Shown: one piece after another, positions 7,848-15,953 of the stretch
Layout of the letters: each line of letters starts with the position of its first letter
Numbering within the stretch: the stretch's first letter is position 1
Origin: Cyanobacteria bacterium UBA947
GTDB lineage: Bacteria; Cyanobacteriota; Vampirovibrionia; Gastranaerophilales; Gastranaerophilaceae
NCBI GenBank assembly: GCA_002293275.1
Contig: DBCX01000037.1
Span: 5,704-50,199 of the forward strand
Direction of reading: 5' to 3'
Length of the DNA: 44,496 nucleotides
Position numbers and translations under genes: made by a program
The notes under the pieces: generated by a model
Told to the model about the DNA's origin: nothing
The model's database searches: none
What the model saw: only the letters and a program-made list of their open reading frames with translations

Positions 7848-10800
7848 ACCTTCTCACCCAGTTTGTGGTAGAGAATCAGTGAGTGGTCAATCTCGATATT
7901 CCCGCCGTCTTGTCTGACGATTGTGTTGCCACGGGTTACGTACTTGACTTTGTGCTTCGGTTCTTGACCCGGCTTCAAGTCCATCAAATCGTTGGCATCG
8001 TAGAATACAAGTCCGTCTCTTACCCCGCCCGGCAGCCCGTTGCACATGTTGATACATCCAAGCGACTTATGACCTTGTTTTCTTATCATAGAAACAGTCA
8101 TCGCGCCGTCAGTGCTTTGACGCAGAACGCCTGCGTGGCCCTCTTTATCCCAATCTGCCCATTTTGTGCTGTCGTTTGGCGCAAGAGTAAATACTGCACC
8201 ATCGTTGAGCGGTCTGAGCTCAGGCCGCGAGCGCAGTGTCATTATTTTCTTCAACTCTTTGTCCAATTTCGTGATGAAATCTTTTTCATCCGCTCCGCCT
8301 TCTGTCCATTCTGTATGCAACCGGGCGCGGTTTTGAACAAAGATATTTTTTGAGTCTGCTTCAAAACCTGTTGCACCGTACTGGTCACCGTCAAACAATG
8401 TCGGGAAGCCCGGCAGCGCAACCAATACCTTCATCATTTGTTTCAATTTTTCTGTCGCAGGTTTCAGAACCGCTTCAAACACTGCGTCCGCGACTTTTTT
8501 GCGGTCGCCGGTCTCGAACTCGTAACCGTTGTGTTCCATCTGATCCAGCACCAAATCAATAGTTATATCGAAAGGTTTTACGCCAAATCCTGTCGCATCA
8601 AATTCGTCGCCTTTGTAAAATCCTTTTGCCAAATCCGCAACAGCTGCTCTTGCCGCAGATTTCAGGTACTCCGGCTGGCTGTTAAAGCCGTTGTTTATCG
8701 CTTCACCCACCGCGATTGCTTTGGTTGAATATTCGTTGAACGGATAGTCAGCAGGCGGCCAGTCCTTGCCTTCAAGAACTTTGTACGCGCGTTTACGCAT
8801 CTCTGTGTTGCCCCTGTCCATCAATTTTGCGAAGAACAAGTCCATATCAATTGCAAGGCAGTGCAAAGACCGCGCCTTGTCGTGGTTGCCGATAAATGTA
8901 TACGAGTTAACCAAACCATCGTACAGGTCAGCGTTTAACATCTCTGCTAACGACTTGAATATATTGTTGTCGTCTATTCCGCCTTTTTCAAAGTTGCTGC
9001 TGAAGATTTGTGATACTGCGTGGAATAAGAAATTGTAATTTGCCGTGGTTGTTACACCGGTTGATGCAAGGAATTCGTGTTCCAATATAGGCGATATTGC
9101 ATCGGGGTTTGTGACTTCGGCCGCGATATAGGCGTTAGGATTCTCGTTTTTAACACCATCGGCAAACTTTTTCCAGAAATCAATTACCTGATTTGCCATA
9201 TCGTCACCCTGATTGAAACCGTTGCGCATGCCTTCCACATCGGCGATATCTTTTGCCGCATCAAGCCGCCAGTCAAGCCCCGCACCTGCACGGTCAACCA
9301 TAACCTGCGCCAAATCAAAACTTTTCGTGTTTGTGTTCGCAAACATCGTTGTAATCGCATCGGCAATCGGTTTTTTGTGGTCATCTTTAATACTGTTTAT
9401 TCCGTTTTTGATTTTTTTAGCAAGTGCGACGGCCTCACTCTGCGGTGAAAATTCTTTGACCCCGATGTCGTACAGCGTGTGTTTTTTCAACTCTTTGTAA
9501 TTGTAGGATATTTCGCCTGTTTCTTTATCAATGTTTACGGCCGCATCTTTGTGAAGCCCTTTGATTAGAGCGAACCGTGCGACTTCCGCGCTGATTATCG
9601 GCAATACGTATTTGCCGTACTCGGTTACCTTTTCAATAGTTTTGCCGTCTGCAAGCTTTTCGGTGATTGTGATCGGCTCGTTGAACTCCGCTTTGTTCAA
9701 AATATCTTTTGTCAATTTGAGCATCGCATCGGTGTAGATTGCATCCGTTGCTTTGTAAGATTTTTTGTATTCTTGCGGCAGTCCGGGGTATTGTCTTGCT
9801 GCCGTAGGATCTGCGGGGTTGTCCGCAAGGTACATATCATAACGCGATTTGCCCAAATCACGTACGTGCTGCGCGCGTTTGCTCATCAAAGGTGATGACA
9901 GAACACCTGATATCTCGTCCCCAACCTCAACCGAGTCAAGCGGAACCTCCATAAGACCTTTCAGAATTTGCTGGTCAAAAGCCATGTCAGGCTGCTCTTT
10001 GAGCTTGTAGTTGCCTTTGAGAACATTGTCAATTACCTCAAGCCCCATGATATTACTTGGAAGATTAGGGCTGCCTTCAATCTCGTGCAGAATTTTATTG
10101 GCATCTTTGGCAGTGCCATCCTCGTTTTCAGGGATGCCGATTTGCTGCGCTGCGTGCAGGTTCAAAACCTGGTCGGCTTTTTTTGTCCAGTACCGGCCGG
10201 CTGTTATCGCAAGATCCTGCACCTCAAAGTTTGCTCTGGCAAGCTTTTGTTTGTCGGCCTCAACATTGTATGAATTAATCAGGTCAAGAGCATCGGTGTT
10301 TGACGTAGTGTAATTCAATTTGAGGATATCAGGGTTGGCCTCCCACGTTTCAAATCCGCCTTCAAACTTTTCTTCCGCTTCCCAGGTGGTTGATTTCAGA
10401 AGCGCACGGGTCTCCTCGTAGTTGTACGCATCTTTTTCTTTCAGACCGGCACGTTTCATGTTGGTTCTTAAAATATGGTCTTCAAGTTCAAGGGTATACA
10501 AAATAACCGTGTCGTGGTGCGATATGATATCGAGCGGATTGTCAGGGTCTTTGTTGTAAGCTTCAATCAACTCTTTCTTTTTCAAGTCTTTCACCAGCCT
10601 GTTGTCGTAAATCTGGATATAATTTTTGCCGTGCTCTTTGACAATACGCGAGTTAATATGTTCTTGGTTGTGCTTGCTGAAAATACCGAGTTTCACGGGG
10701 TTGTCCAAATCCATTCTGAACCAGCCCGGAATAGGCGTGCGGTTGCCCCATCTCAAATTGTATTTGAAGTGGATACCTTCAAGCCCTTCGTTTACAAACG

Positions 10801-11527
10801 CGCCGTCAGCCGCCCAGTTAATTCCTTTGGCAAACATTTTTTCCAACATTGTTGCAAACTGGTTGATGCTGCCCATTGACTGGGTCATTTGCATAATATT
10901 TCTGGTCCAATAACCGTGGTGGGTGACCGGATCATCACCAAAAACAGGCAGCCCGACCACGCGCGAATACCCGTTGAGCTTGCCGTCATCCAAATCTTTT
11001 ATAATCCCCGCAATGCTGCCGCCGGATTTCATGGCGTAGTTTTTGTCTTTCAAAATGTTTTCATTCGGGACAATTTCGCCTTCTGCATTAAATACATAGT
11101 CGTTGTTAAGATCCGGTGCGATGAGCTTTTGGGCGCCGGCCTTGCCGGTGTAACCGTCAGGTACATAGTTGAACAAGCCGTAATCTCCTTGAACGATTTT
11201 TCCGGCTTCTGTTATGGGCCCTATTACCTTGCCTTCGTGGTCATACACAGGGTTGCCGTTTTTGTAGGTTTGGAGGTATCTGTATGCAAACGGCCCTTTT
11301 ATGCTTCCGACATAATTATTTGTGGAGTTGTCCAGCGGTACGGTTTTAAGAAGCTCACGAACCTTATAGCCGTCCTTGGTCTTTTCGGCTTTGCAAATTT
11401 CGACCGCAAAGTTGTACTTTTCATCGTCAAACGGATGGTTAAAAGTATAGACCTTCTCGCCGGTCGACGTTTTAACCTGCTTATATCCGCTAAAAGCAAC
11501 ATTGCTATTTATAGAACCGATTTTCAC
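7844..11527 (-). CDS. Large GH13-like alpha-glucan enzyme, 1227 aa, with F-x-G leader
   Basis: Probably an alpha-amylase superfamily (GH13-type) enzyme acting on alpha-glucans; hydrolase or transferase is not resolvable. Conserved regions: region I-like ADGAFVNEG (D241), region II WRLDAAKDI (nucleophile D756), region III AAEVTN (acid/base E804), region IV IGNHDKARSLH (D883), then ALPGFPTLFDGDQYG near residue 1065, like the barrel-end strand of amylases. The catalytic triad is therefore intact. Oddly, about 515 residues separate regions I and II, where about 100 is usual. The start is GTG at 11527 with AGGGGT eight bases upstream. There is no signal peptide; the protein opens with MKIGSINSNVAFSGY, a leader shared with three other proteins here. 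The 5' gene on this strand is the exported protein at 11614. Confidence 0.8.
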   Translation of the reverse strand: MKIGSINSNVAFSGYKQVKTSTGEKVYTFNHPFDDEKYNFAVEICKAEKTKDGYKVRELLKTVPLDNSTNNYVGSIKGPFAYRYLQTYKNGNPVYDHEGKVIGPITEAGKIVQGDYGLFNYVPDGYTGKAGAQKLIAPDLNNDYVFNAEGEIVPNENILKDKNYAMKSGGSIAGIIKDLDDGKLNGYSRVVGLPVFGDDPVTHHGYWTRNIMQMTQSMGSINQFATMLEKMFAKGINWAADGAFVNEGLEGIHFKYNLRWGNRTPIPGWFRMDLDNPVKLGIFSKHNQEHINSRIVKEHGKNYIQIYDNRLVKDLKKKELIEAYNKDPDNPLDIISHHDTVILYTLELEDHILRTNMKRAGLKEKDAYNYEETRALLKSTTWEAEEKFEGGFETWEANPDILKLNYTTSNTDALDLINSYNVEADKQKLARANFEVQDLAITAGRYWTKKADQVLNLHAAQQIGIPENEDGTAKDANKILHEIEGSPNLPSNIMGLEVIDNVLKGNYKLKEQPDMAFDQQILKGLMEVPLDSVEVGDEISGVLSSPLMSKRAQHVRDLGKSRYDMYLADNPADPTAARQYPGLPQEYKKSYKATDAIYTDAMLKLTKDILNKAEFNEPITITEKLADGKTIEKVTEYGKYVLPIISAEVARFALIKGLHKDAAVNIDKETGEISYNYKELKKHTLYDIGVKEFSPQSEAVALAKKIKNGINSIKDDHKKPIADAITTMFANTNTKSFDLAQVMVDRAGAGLDWRLDAAKDIADVEGMRNGFNQGDDMANQVIDFWKKFADGVKNENPNAYIAAEVTNPDAISPILEHEFLASTGVTTTANYNFLFHAVSQIFSSNFEKGGIDDNNIFKSLAEMLNADLYDGLVNSYTFIGNHDKARSLHCLAIDMDLFFAKLMDRGNTEMRKRAYKVLEGKDWPPADYPFNEYSTKAIAVGEAINNGFNSQPEYLKSAARAAVADLAKGFYKGDEFDATGFGVKPFDITIDLVLDQMEHNGYEFETGDRKKVADAVFEAVLKPATEKLKQMMKVLVALPGFPTLFDGDQYGATGFEADSKNIFVQNRARLHTEWTEGGADEKDFITKLDKELKKIMTLRSRPELRPLNDGAVFTLAPNDSTKWADWDKEGHAGVLRQSTDGAMTVSMIRKQGHKSLGCINMCNGLPGGVRDGLVFYDANDLMDLKPGQEPKHKVKYVTRGNTIVRQDGGNIEIDHSLILYHKLGEKV

Positions 11528-11613
11528 TTACATTAACCCCTACTATATATACATGTTAAAACGCATAAATCTAAAAATTGACTGATTTTTAACAATTGTT
11601 TACAAAAAAACAA

Positions 11614-12399
11614 TCAATTACGAATCCAGATTGTAAACACGACATTATCTTGTTCGGGCAGGATTTCAATCTCTTTCCCTCGCAAAATAACACCTGCGCC
11701 GTTGAAAAATTGAGCTTTCCTGTGGGATTTTTGTTTCAATATGTCAAACCCGTTGATGCTAAGAGGATTATTGATTGTTTTGCCGTCAATCTTAAATGTT
11801 TTGAAATCAATCTGTGCGCTGTCAAACCACCAGCCGTTTGGCGCCACGTAATCAACAATCCCGATAACAGGTCTGCCGTCGGTGGTCTTGAACCTAATCG
11901 TATCACCGATTTGGATTTGGTTGTGCGTGGTAGAAATCTTTTGAGCGGGCGAAATTCGCAGCGGCAGTTTGTCCGGTCTGCCGCCGTATTGGGCGAAAAA
12001 TTGCAGCTCTTGCCCGGGCTCAATATTAATCTCGCCGCCGCGGATTAGCGACCAGTTCAGCTGGGCGTTTTCGGCAAACTCACCGACCTGTGCGTGCGAG
12101 TTACCGTTAAGATGCAGGCTGCCTTTGATATTGCGCGTGCCGTCCGTAAAGTTCCCGACAATAACGCGCGCCTCCTGCACGGAAAAATCGTTTGGCTCGT
12201 ACTCCATGACAGTACCGGTAATAATAGTGCCTTTTTTGAACTCGCCGGTATCGCCTGTTACCTTGAAATCAACATTATCGCCTTCTGACAATGGTTTTGA
12301 GGTGGAAAACTCTGCCACCGGCGTGATTTTAAGCAGAACCTCCTGCGCGCATGCCGGCATGCACAATAACATCAGTACTAAAAGAATTAACCGTCTCAT
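11614..12399 (-). CDS. Exported hypothetical protein, 261 aa
   Basis: Not recognised as a characterised family. The N-terminus (MRRLILLVLMLLCMPACAQE) is a signal peptide. Cleavage could be signal peptidase I after ACA, or lipoprotein processing at the Cys in MPAC, an imperfect lipobox. The mature part is beta-rich with short repeated phrases such as GDNVDFKVTGD and GDTIRFKTTDG, suggesting repeated small barrel modules in the periplasm. The 5' end overlaps the upstream M48 protease gene by four bases (ATGA-type), so they are translationally coupled. A joint role at the envelope is inferred. Confidence 0.7.
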   Translation of the reverse strand: MRRLILLVLMLLCMPACAQEVLLKITPVAEFSTSKPLSEGDNVDFKVTGDTGEFKKGTIITGTVMEYEPNDFSVQEARVIVGNFTDGTRNIKGSLHLNGNSHAQVGEFAENAQLNWSLIRGGEINIEPGQELQFFAQYGGRPDKLPLRISPAQKISTTHNQIQIGDTIRFKTTDGRPVIGIVDYVAPNGWWFDSAQIDFKTFKIDGKTINNPLSINGFDILKQKSHRKAQFFNGAGVILRGKEIEILPEQDNVVFTIWIRN

Positions 12400-13061
12400 A
12401 TCGCCTCGTGTCTGCGTTGCTTTTGCTGCTGCTTGAATTTTTGGATTTCTTTGCTTTGCGAGCTCAAAAAGTTTTGATAAATAATATTGTTTGTCATAGA
12501 CGAACTCAGGTATTGCGGGTATTTGACGTAGATATATTTATACATTTCAAGCATTCTTTTTGAGCCTTGCGGGTGGGTGCTGAGCCAGTCCATGCGCGGC
12601 TCGCCGTTAACCTTGTCCGCAGCGATTATTGCTGCAATCGGGTTGTAGCCCGCTTTTACCATATAATCTATTCCGTTAAGGTCGGCCTTGTATTCGTATT
12701 TTTTGCTGTTAAAGTTCATCGCCCAAACCTTCAAAGCTCCGCCGTAGGCCTCCATTGCGTGGGAAAGCTCGTGCGAAAGGACATAGGCATACTCGTCATC
12801 GTTATCAAGATAGGGCAAAATCCCCGTGTAAATGGTTACTTCTTTGCTGATAAACTGCGCGCTGGCGTTGACAACTTTGTTATTCGGGACAACAAAAATC
12901 GGTGCGCGTTTCAGGTTATTGGCCCGAATTATTTTGTAGCCGATTTCGTGCGCCTCTTTTACCTGTTTTGAAAGCTGGGTTGAGCTGACAAGCTCAATGT
13001 TGACCGCGAACGCGTCTGTCCCTGCAAACATCAAACATAATAATAAAACAATCTTTTTCAT
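12396..13061 (-). CDS. Exported M48-family zinc metalloprotease
   Basis: Secreted zinc peptidase of 221 residues. A signal peptide (MKKIVLLLCLMFAGTDAFA) should be cleaved after AFA. The zinc motif HELSH (HExxH) lies near residue 115, and the downstream YEYKADLNG supplies the third zinc ligand Glu, as in M48 (E-x3-D). WLSTHPQGSKRM matches the family's conserved substrate-side histidine segment. The C-terminus is Gln/Lys-rich. M48 relatives such as BepA act in periplasmic protein quality control, so a similar envelope role is plausible. AAGGAGGAG precedes the ATG. The gene is divergent from coaD and overlaps the next gene. Confidence 0.85.
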   Translation of the reverse strand: MKKIVLLLCLMFAGTDAFAVNIELVSSTQLSKQVKEAHEIGYKIIRANNLKRAPIFVVPNNKVVNASAQFISKEVTIYTGILPYLDNDDEYAYVLSHELSHAMEAYGGALKVWAMNFNSKKYEYKADLNGIDYMVKAGYNPIAAIIAADKVNGEPRMDWLSTHPQGSKRMLEMYKYIYVKYPQYLSSSMTNNIIYQNFLSSQSKEIQKFKQQQKQRRHEAI

Positions 13062-13087
13062 AATCTCCTCCTTTTTAATAATATTTA

Positions 13088-13102
13088 TGTTATACTAAAA
13101 AT
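13088..13102 (+). promoter_or_regulatory. Extended -10 promoter of coaD, probably leaderless
   Basis: TGTTATACT (TATACT at 13091-13096) ends six bases before the coaD ATG at 13103, with only A/T bases between and no Shine-Dalgarno. No clear -35 is visible, consistent with an extended -10 (TGn) promoter. Confidence 0.6.
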
Positions 13103-13585
13103 ATGAAAATTGCAATTTACCCGGGAAGTTTTGACCCGATTACAAAAGGACACCTTGATGTGCTGCACACCGCGGCACAAATCTTTGATAAAGTTATTAT
13201 CGCGGTTGCAAAAAACAGTGCAAAAAACGGGTTTTTAACAATTGACGAGCGTTTGGAGCTTATCAAGGCGAGCATCGGCGATTTGCAAAACGTTGAGGCC
13301 GACGCGTTTGAGGGTTTGACAATCAATTATGCAAAGCAAAAGGGCGCGCATGTTCTGATTCGCGGGCTGCGAGCGGTTTCGGATTTTGAGTACGAGATGC
13401 AGCTGTCCCAGACAAATTCGGCGCTGTCTGATGAGATTAAGACAATATTTTTGATTACAAAGCCCGAATACAACTTCATTTCATCCGGCACTGTTCAAGA
13501 GGTTATGCGCAACGGCGGCAAGATTGCGAAGTTTGTACCTGCGGCCGTTGATAATTATTTGACACAAAAATATAAGCATGTATAA
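13103..13585 (+). CDS. coaD: Phosphopantetheine adenylyltransferase
   Basis: Fourth step of coenzyme A biosynthesis: transfers AMP from ATP to 4'-phosphopantetheine. Nucleotidyltransferase fold with YPGSFDPITKGHLDVL (the TxGH motif) at the N-terminus, and the family segments RGLRAVSDFEYE near residue 90 and ISSGTVQEV near residue 130. The length of 160 residues is typical. There is no ribosome site. It is followed 24 bases later by a DivIVA-like gene, a pairing also seen in Cyanobacteria to my recollection. Confidence 0.95.
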   Translation: MKIAIYPGSFDPITKGHLDVLHTAAQIFDKVIIAVAKNSAKNGFLTIDERLELIKASIGDLQNVEADAFEGLTINYAKQKGAHVLIRGLRAVSDFEYEMQLSQTNSALSDEIKTIFLITKPEYNFISSGTVQEVMRNGGKIAKFVPAAVDNYLTQKYKHV

Positions 13586-13609
13586 TGTTGGTAAAAGGAC
13601 TTTTAAAAT

Positions 13610-14197
13610 ATGCAGCAAAACGGAGTTTTTGATTTACTAAGATTACTGGAAATGACGCTTGAAGAAAGCTTCCCGCTCATTCCGGGCAGGTTTGCCGTGG
13701 TAAAACCGAAGGAAATTGAATTGTTGATTGACAGAATTTACGGTGCGCTGCCAATGGAAGTCCAGGAGGCCAAAGCGTTGCTGTTACGGCGTGACGAGCT
13801 GCAGGCTGAGGCACAATACAAGGCTGAAAAAATTGTCATGGACGCGCAGGCCGAGGCCGAGCGCAAACTGTCCGAGGCGGATTTTATCAAGGCATTAGAG
13901 CGCGAAGGCGCGCGGATTCGGGTTCAGGTTCAGGAAGAATGCGAAGAAATCAAACGCACGGCGATGGAAGAGGCGAACATGATTCGCAGCGGCGCAGCTG
14001 ACGAGGCTGTGAAAATCCGTCAGGGTGCAGAGGTTTATGCGCAGCAGGTGCTTGATAATTTGGAGCGCGACTTGACACAATTGCAGCAGATTGTCAAGAA
14101 CGGTCAGGCTTATATGGAAAAACTCCGCGGGGAGAGCCAGCCGCAGGCCGCGTTGAACGAAAAGGCCGCAAAAGCCGCCGATTTTGTTATTAAATAA
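13610..14197 (+). CDS. DivIVA-like coiled-coil protein (cyanobacterial Cdv3-like)
   Basis: A 195-residue soluble protein. Residues 1-60 (LRLLEMTLEESFPL, PGRFAVVKPKEIELLIDRIY) resemble the membrane/pole-binding start of DivIVA-like cell division proteins. From about residue 65 to 170 it is a long Ala/Glu/Arg coiled coil (KAEKIVMDAQAEAERKL...). Similar coiled coils occur in V/F-type ATPase stalk subunits, but the N-terminal block and the position after coaD favour DivIVA/Cdv3. A role in cell division or pole organisation is inferred. AAAGGA precedes the ATG, and TATAAT at the end of coaD could be an additional promoter. Confidence 0.65.
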   Translation: MQQNGVFDLLRLLEMTLEESFPLIPGRFAVVKPKEIELLIDRIYGALPMEVQEAKALLLRRDELQAEAQYKAEKIVMDAQAEAERKLSEADFIKALEREGARIRVQVQEECEEIKRTAMEEANMIRSGAADEAVKIRQGAEVYAQQVLDNLERDLTQLQQIVKNGQAYMEKLRGESQPQAALNEKAAKAADFVIK

Positions 14198-14200
14198 CGG

Positions 14201-14231
14201 TTGACAATTGATTTTTTTTGATTATTATAAT
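14201..14231 (+). promoter_or_regulatory. Candidate promoter before rpmG
   Basis: A perfect TTGACA at 14201-14206 is followed by a run of A/T containing TATTAT (16-base spacer) and TATAAT (19-base spacer). Transcription would start near 14237, upstream of the hairpin at 14256 and of rpmG. Confidence 0.5.
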
Positions 14232-14255
14232 TATTATAAAAACCGAAGAAAATAT

Positions 14256-14278
14256 GCGCCTTGTAAGGGCGCTTTTTT
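14256..14278 (+). terminator. Intrinsic terminator between the DivIVA-like gene and rpmG
   Basis: GCGCCTT-GTA-AGGGCGC forms a seven-pair stem with one G-T pair and a three-base loop, followed directly by six T. It ends the coaD unit. Because it also lies downstream of the TTGACA promoter, it could act as an attenuator for rpmG. Confidence 0.7.
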
Positions 14279-14296
14279 AAAGAAAAGGAAAACAAC

Positions 14297-14464
14297 ATGG
14301 GTATCAAAGGCCGAGTAGACAAAATGGTAGTTCTTGCATGCGAAGAATGCAAGGAGCGCAATTACACCACAATCAAGAACAAAAAGAACCACAAAGACAG
14401 AATGGAGCTTAAAAAATACTGCCCGAGCTGTCAAAAACACATGCCGCACAAAGAGACGAAATAG
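14297..14464 (+). CDS. rpmG: 50S ribosomal protein L33
   Basis: Large-subunit protein of 55 residues, MGIKGRVDKMVVLACEECKE onward. It contains two CxxC pairs (CEEC and CPSC), so it is the zinc-binding form of L33. AAAAGGA lies upstream at correct spacing. The rpmG, tRNA-Trp, secE, nusG, rplK, rplA order matches the conserved bacterial cluster. Confidence 0.95.
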   Translation: MGIKGRVDKMVVLACEECKERNYTTIKNKKNHKDRMELKKYCPSCQKHMPHKETK

Positions 14465-14470
14465 ACTTTT

Positions 14471-14543
14471 GCGTCCTTAGTTCAGTTGGTAGAACGGTGG
14501 TCTCCAAAGCCGCATGTCGGAGGTTCGAGTCCTTCAGGGCGCG
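14471..14543 (+). tRNA. tRNA-Trp (CCA)
   Basis: A 73-base cloverleaf read by eye: acceptor GCGTCCT pairs with AGGGCGC (one G-T), D arm GTTC...GAAC, anticodon loop CTCCAAA giving CCA, T arm GGAGG-TTCGAGT-CCTTC, discriminator G. CCA is not encoded. It begins seven bases after the rpmG stop and is the usual tRNA in this operon position. Confidence 0.93.
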
Positions 14544-14553
14544 ATTTAGAAAA

Positions 14554-14598
14554 GGGGCCCGGGTTGGGTAAAAGTCAAGACCCGCCGGCATTCCCCCC
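14554..14598 (+). other. Candidate folded leader upstream of secE
   Basis: Between tRNA-Trp and secE, CGGGT at 14560-14564 can pair with ACCCG at 14580-14584, enclosed by GGGG at 14554-14557 and the CCCC run near 14593-14598. It is unusually GC-rich for this window's spacers. It could be a processing spacer or a regulatory fold. Confidence 0.3.
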
Positions 14599-14609
14599 GA
14601 AAGGAAAAA

Positions 14610-14795
14610 ATGAACACAGAAGCAATCAAAACATATTTTAAAGGTATAAGGGCCGAATGGGGCAAAATTACCTGGCCGCAAAGACGGCAAGTTGTCGGCG
14701 AAACGATTTTTGTTGTCGGGATTGTGTTTGTGTTTACGGTAGCGATTTATTTGATAGATGTAGTGTTCAAGGGCGTATTTGGACTTATAAAATAA
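14610..14795 (+). CDS. secE: Preprotein translocase subunit SecE
   Basis: Small SecYEG subunit that clamps SecY in the inner membrane. The 61 residues have the short single-helix form. The amphipathic RAEWGKITWPQRRQVVGET is the conserved SecE signature, followed by one hydrophobic helix (about 31-50). GAAAGGA precedes the ATG. nusG starts 10 bases after its stop. Confidence 0.95.
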   Translation: MNTEAIKTYFKGIRAEWGKITWPQRRQVVGETIFVVGIVFVFTVAIYLIDVVFKGVFGLIK

Positions 14796-14805
14796 GGAAA
14801 AGATA

Positions 14806-15429
14806 ATGGTAAAAAAAGAAAAATCAATGGAAGAAATTTTGGACGAGCAAAAAGAGGTTGAGGTTGTAGAGAAAAAGTCGGCTCCTGCCGCGTCCGAGAA
14901 AAAAGACCAGAAACGCTGGTATATCGTCCACACGTACTCCGGGCACGAGAACAAGGTTAAGGTCAACCTGGAAAAACGTATTGAGTATATGAATATGGGC
15001 GAGAAGATTTTCCGCGTGGAAGTGCCGCAAAAAACGATTACCCAGCTGAAAGCCGGCAAAAAACAGGAAAAAGAAGAAAAGATTTTCCCCGGGTATGTGC
15101 TTGTTGAGATGATTATGGACGAGGACAGCTGGTATGTTGTGCGCCACACAGCGGGTGTTACAAAATTCGTCGGTTCGGCGAAAAAACCCATCCCTGCGCG
15201 CGACAGCGAGATTAAAAAGATTATCAACCGCTCCACATCAACCGTCACAAAAGTTGAGCTTGATGTTAAGGCGGGCGATAAAGTGCGGATTATTTCCGGG
15301 CCGTTTGCAGACTTTATCGGCGATATTGTTGAGGTTTATCCTGACAAATCCAAGCTGCGCGCGAACGTTTCAATCTTTGGCCGTGAAACGCCGGTTGAGT
15401 TAGAATACAAACAAATTAACAAATTATAA
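14806..15429 (+). CDS. nusG: Transcription elongation/antitermination factor NusG
   Basis: RNA polymerase elongation factor that couples transcription to translation or Rho. After a charged N-terminal extension of about 35 residues, the NGN domain follows (RWYIVHTYSGHENKV, later FPGYVLVEM), then the C-terminal KOW domain (GDKVRIISGPFADFIGDI). At 207 residues it is slightly longer than E. coli NusG because of the extension. It is cotranscribed with secE and probably with rplKA. Confidence 0.96.
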   Translation: MVKKEKSMEEILDEQKEVEVVEKKSAPAASEKKDQKRWYIVHTYSGHENKVKVNLEKRIEYMNMGEKIFRVEVPQKTITQLKAGKKQEKEEKIFPGYVLVEMIMDEDSWYVVRHTAGVTKFVGSAKKPIPARDSEIKKIINRSTSTVTKVELDVKAGDKVRIISGPFADFIGDIVEVYPDKSKLRANVSIFGRETPVELEYKQINKL

Positions 15430-15433
15430 TAAA

Positions 15434-15460
15434 TGGGAGAGCGAAAGCTCGTTAGCACCA
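15434..15460 (+). promoter_or_regulatory. Candidate L1-binding autoregulatory site before rplK
   Basis: TGGGAGAGC-GAAA-GCTCGTTAGCACCA contains an inner hairpin (AGC/GCT capped by GAAA), an asymmetric internal loop and an outer TGG/CCA helix. It is followed by AGAAAGGA, the ribosome site of rplK. A near copy precedes rplA. The form matches L1-repressor mRNA sites known in other bacteria; binding here is inferred. Confidence 0.5.
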
Positions 15461-15475
15461 AGAAAGGACAAGACA

Positions 15476-15904
15476 ATGGCACCAAAAAAAGTAGTAGGAA
15501 AAATTAAGCTCCAAATCGAGGCGGGTAAAGCAAACCCGTCACCGCCGGTTGGTCCCGCGCTGGGTCAGCACGGTGTGAACATTATGGATTTTTGCAAACA
15601 GTTCAACGCAAAAACCGAAAGCCAGCCGGGGTATATTATCCCTGTTGTGATTGACGTTTACGAGGACAGAAGTTTTGATTTCGTGACAAAATCACCGCCG
15701 GCACCGGTTTTGATTAAAAAAGCTATCGGGATTGAAAAGGGTTCTGCCGTACCGAACAAAGACAAGGTTGGCACAATCACGCAAGCCCAGCTTGAAGAAA
15801 TCGCAAAAACAAAAATGGATGACTTGAACGCGACAACCACAGAGGCTGCGGTGAAAATGATAGCCGGATCCGCGCGTGCGATGGGCGTCACAGTCGAAGG
15901 TTAG
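15476..15904 (+). CDS. rplK: 50S ribosomal protein L11
   Basis: L11 of the GTPase-associated centre. The 142-residue sequence has the N-terminal KLQIEAGKANPSPPVGPALG, which binds thiopeptides and release factors, and the C-terminal rRNA-binding domain ending GSARAMGVTVEG. It is full length and follows nusG after a 46-base spacer holding the candidate L1 site. Confidence 0.97.
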   Translation: MAPKKVVGKIKLQIEAGKANPSPPVGPALGQHGVNIMDFCKQFNAKTESQPGYIIPVVIDVYEDRSFDFVTKSPPAPVLIKKAIGIEKGSAVPNKDKVGTITQAQLEEIAKTKMDDLNATTTEAAVKMIAGSARAMGVTVEG

Positions 15905-15910
15905 TAATTA

Positions 15911-15940
15911 TTGGGAGGGCGTCGAGCCCGCTGGTACCAA
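15911..15940 (+). promoter_or_regulatory. Second candidate L1-binding site, before rplA
   Basis: TTGGGAGGGC, then GTCGAGCCCGCTGGTACCAA: an inner GGGC/GCCC stem, an outer TTGG/CCAA helix and the same 3' side as the rplK copy (CGYTRGYACCAAGAAAGGA). The two inner stems differ in sequence but keep pairing, which argues for RNA structure. Confidence 0.5.
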
Positions 15941-15953
15941 GAAAGGATAAAAA

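Noticed and set aside
10889..11536. Long plus-strand ORFs opposite the GH13-like gene
   Set aside because: They are antisense to a gene with intact catalytic motifs and a good start, and have no ribosome sites.
13587..14197. V/F-type ATPase stalk subunit for the coiled-coil gene after coaD
   Set aside because: The helical coil is similar, but the N-terminal block and coaD context fit DivIVA-like proteins better, and no ATPase genes are nearby.
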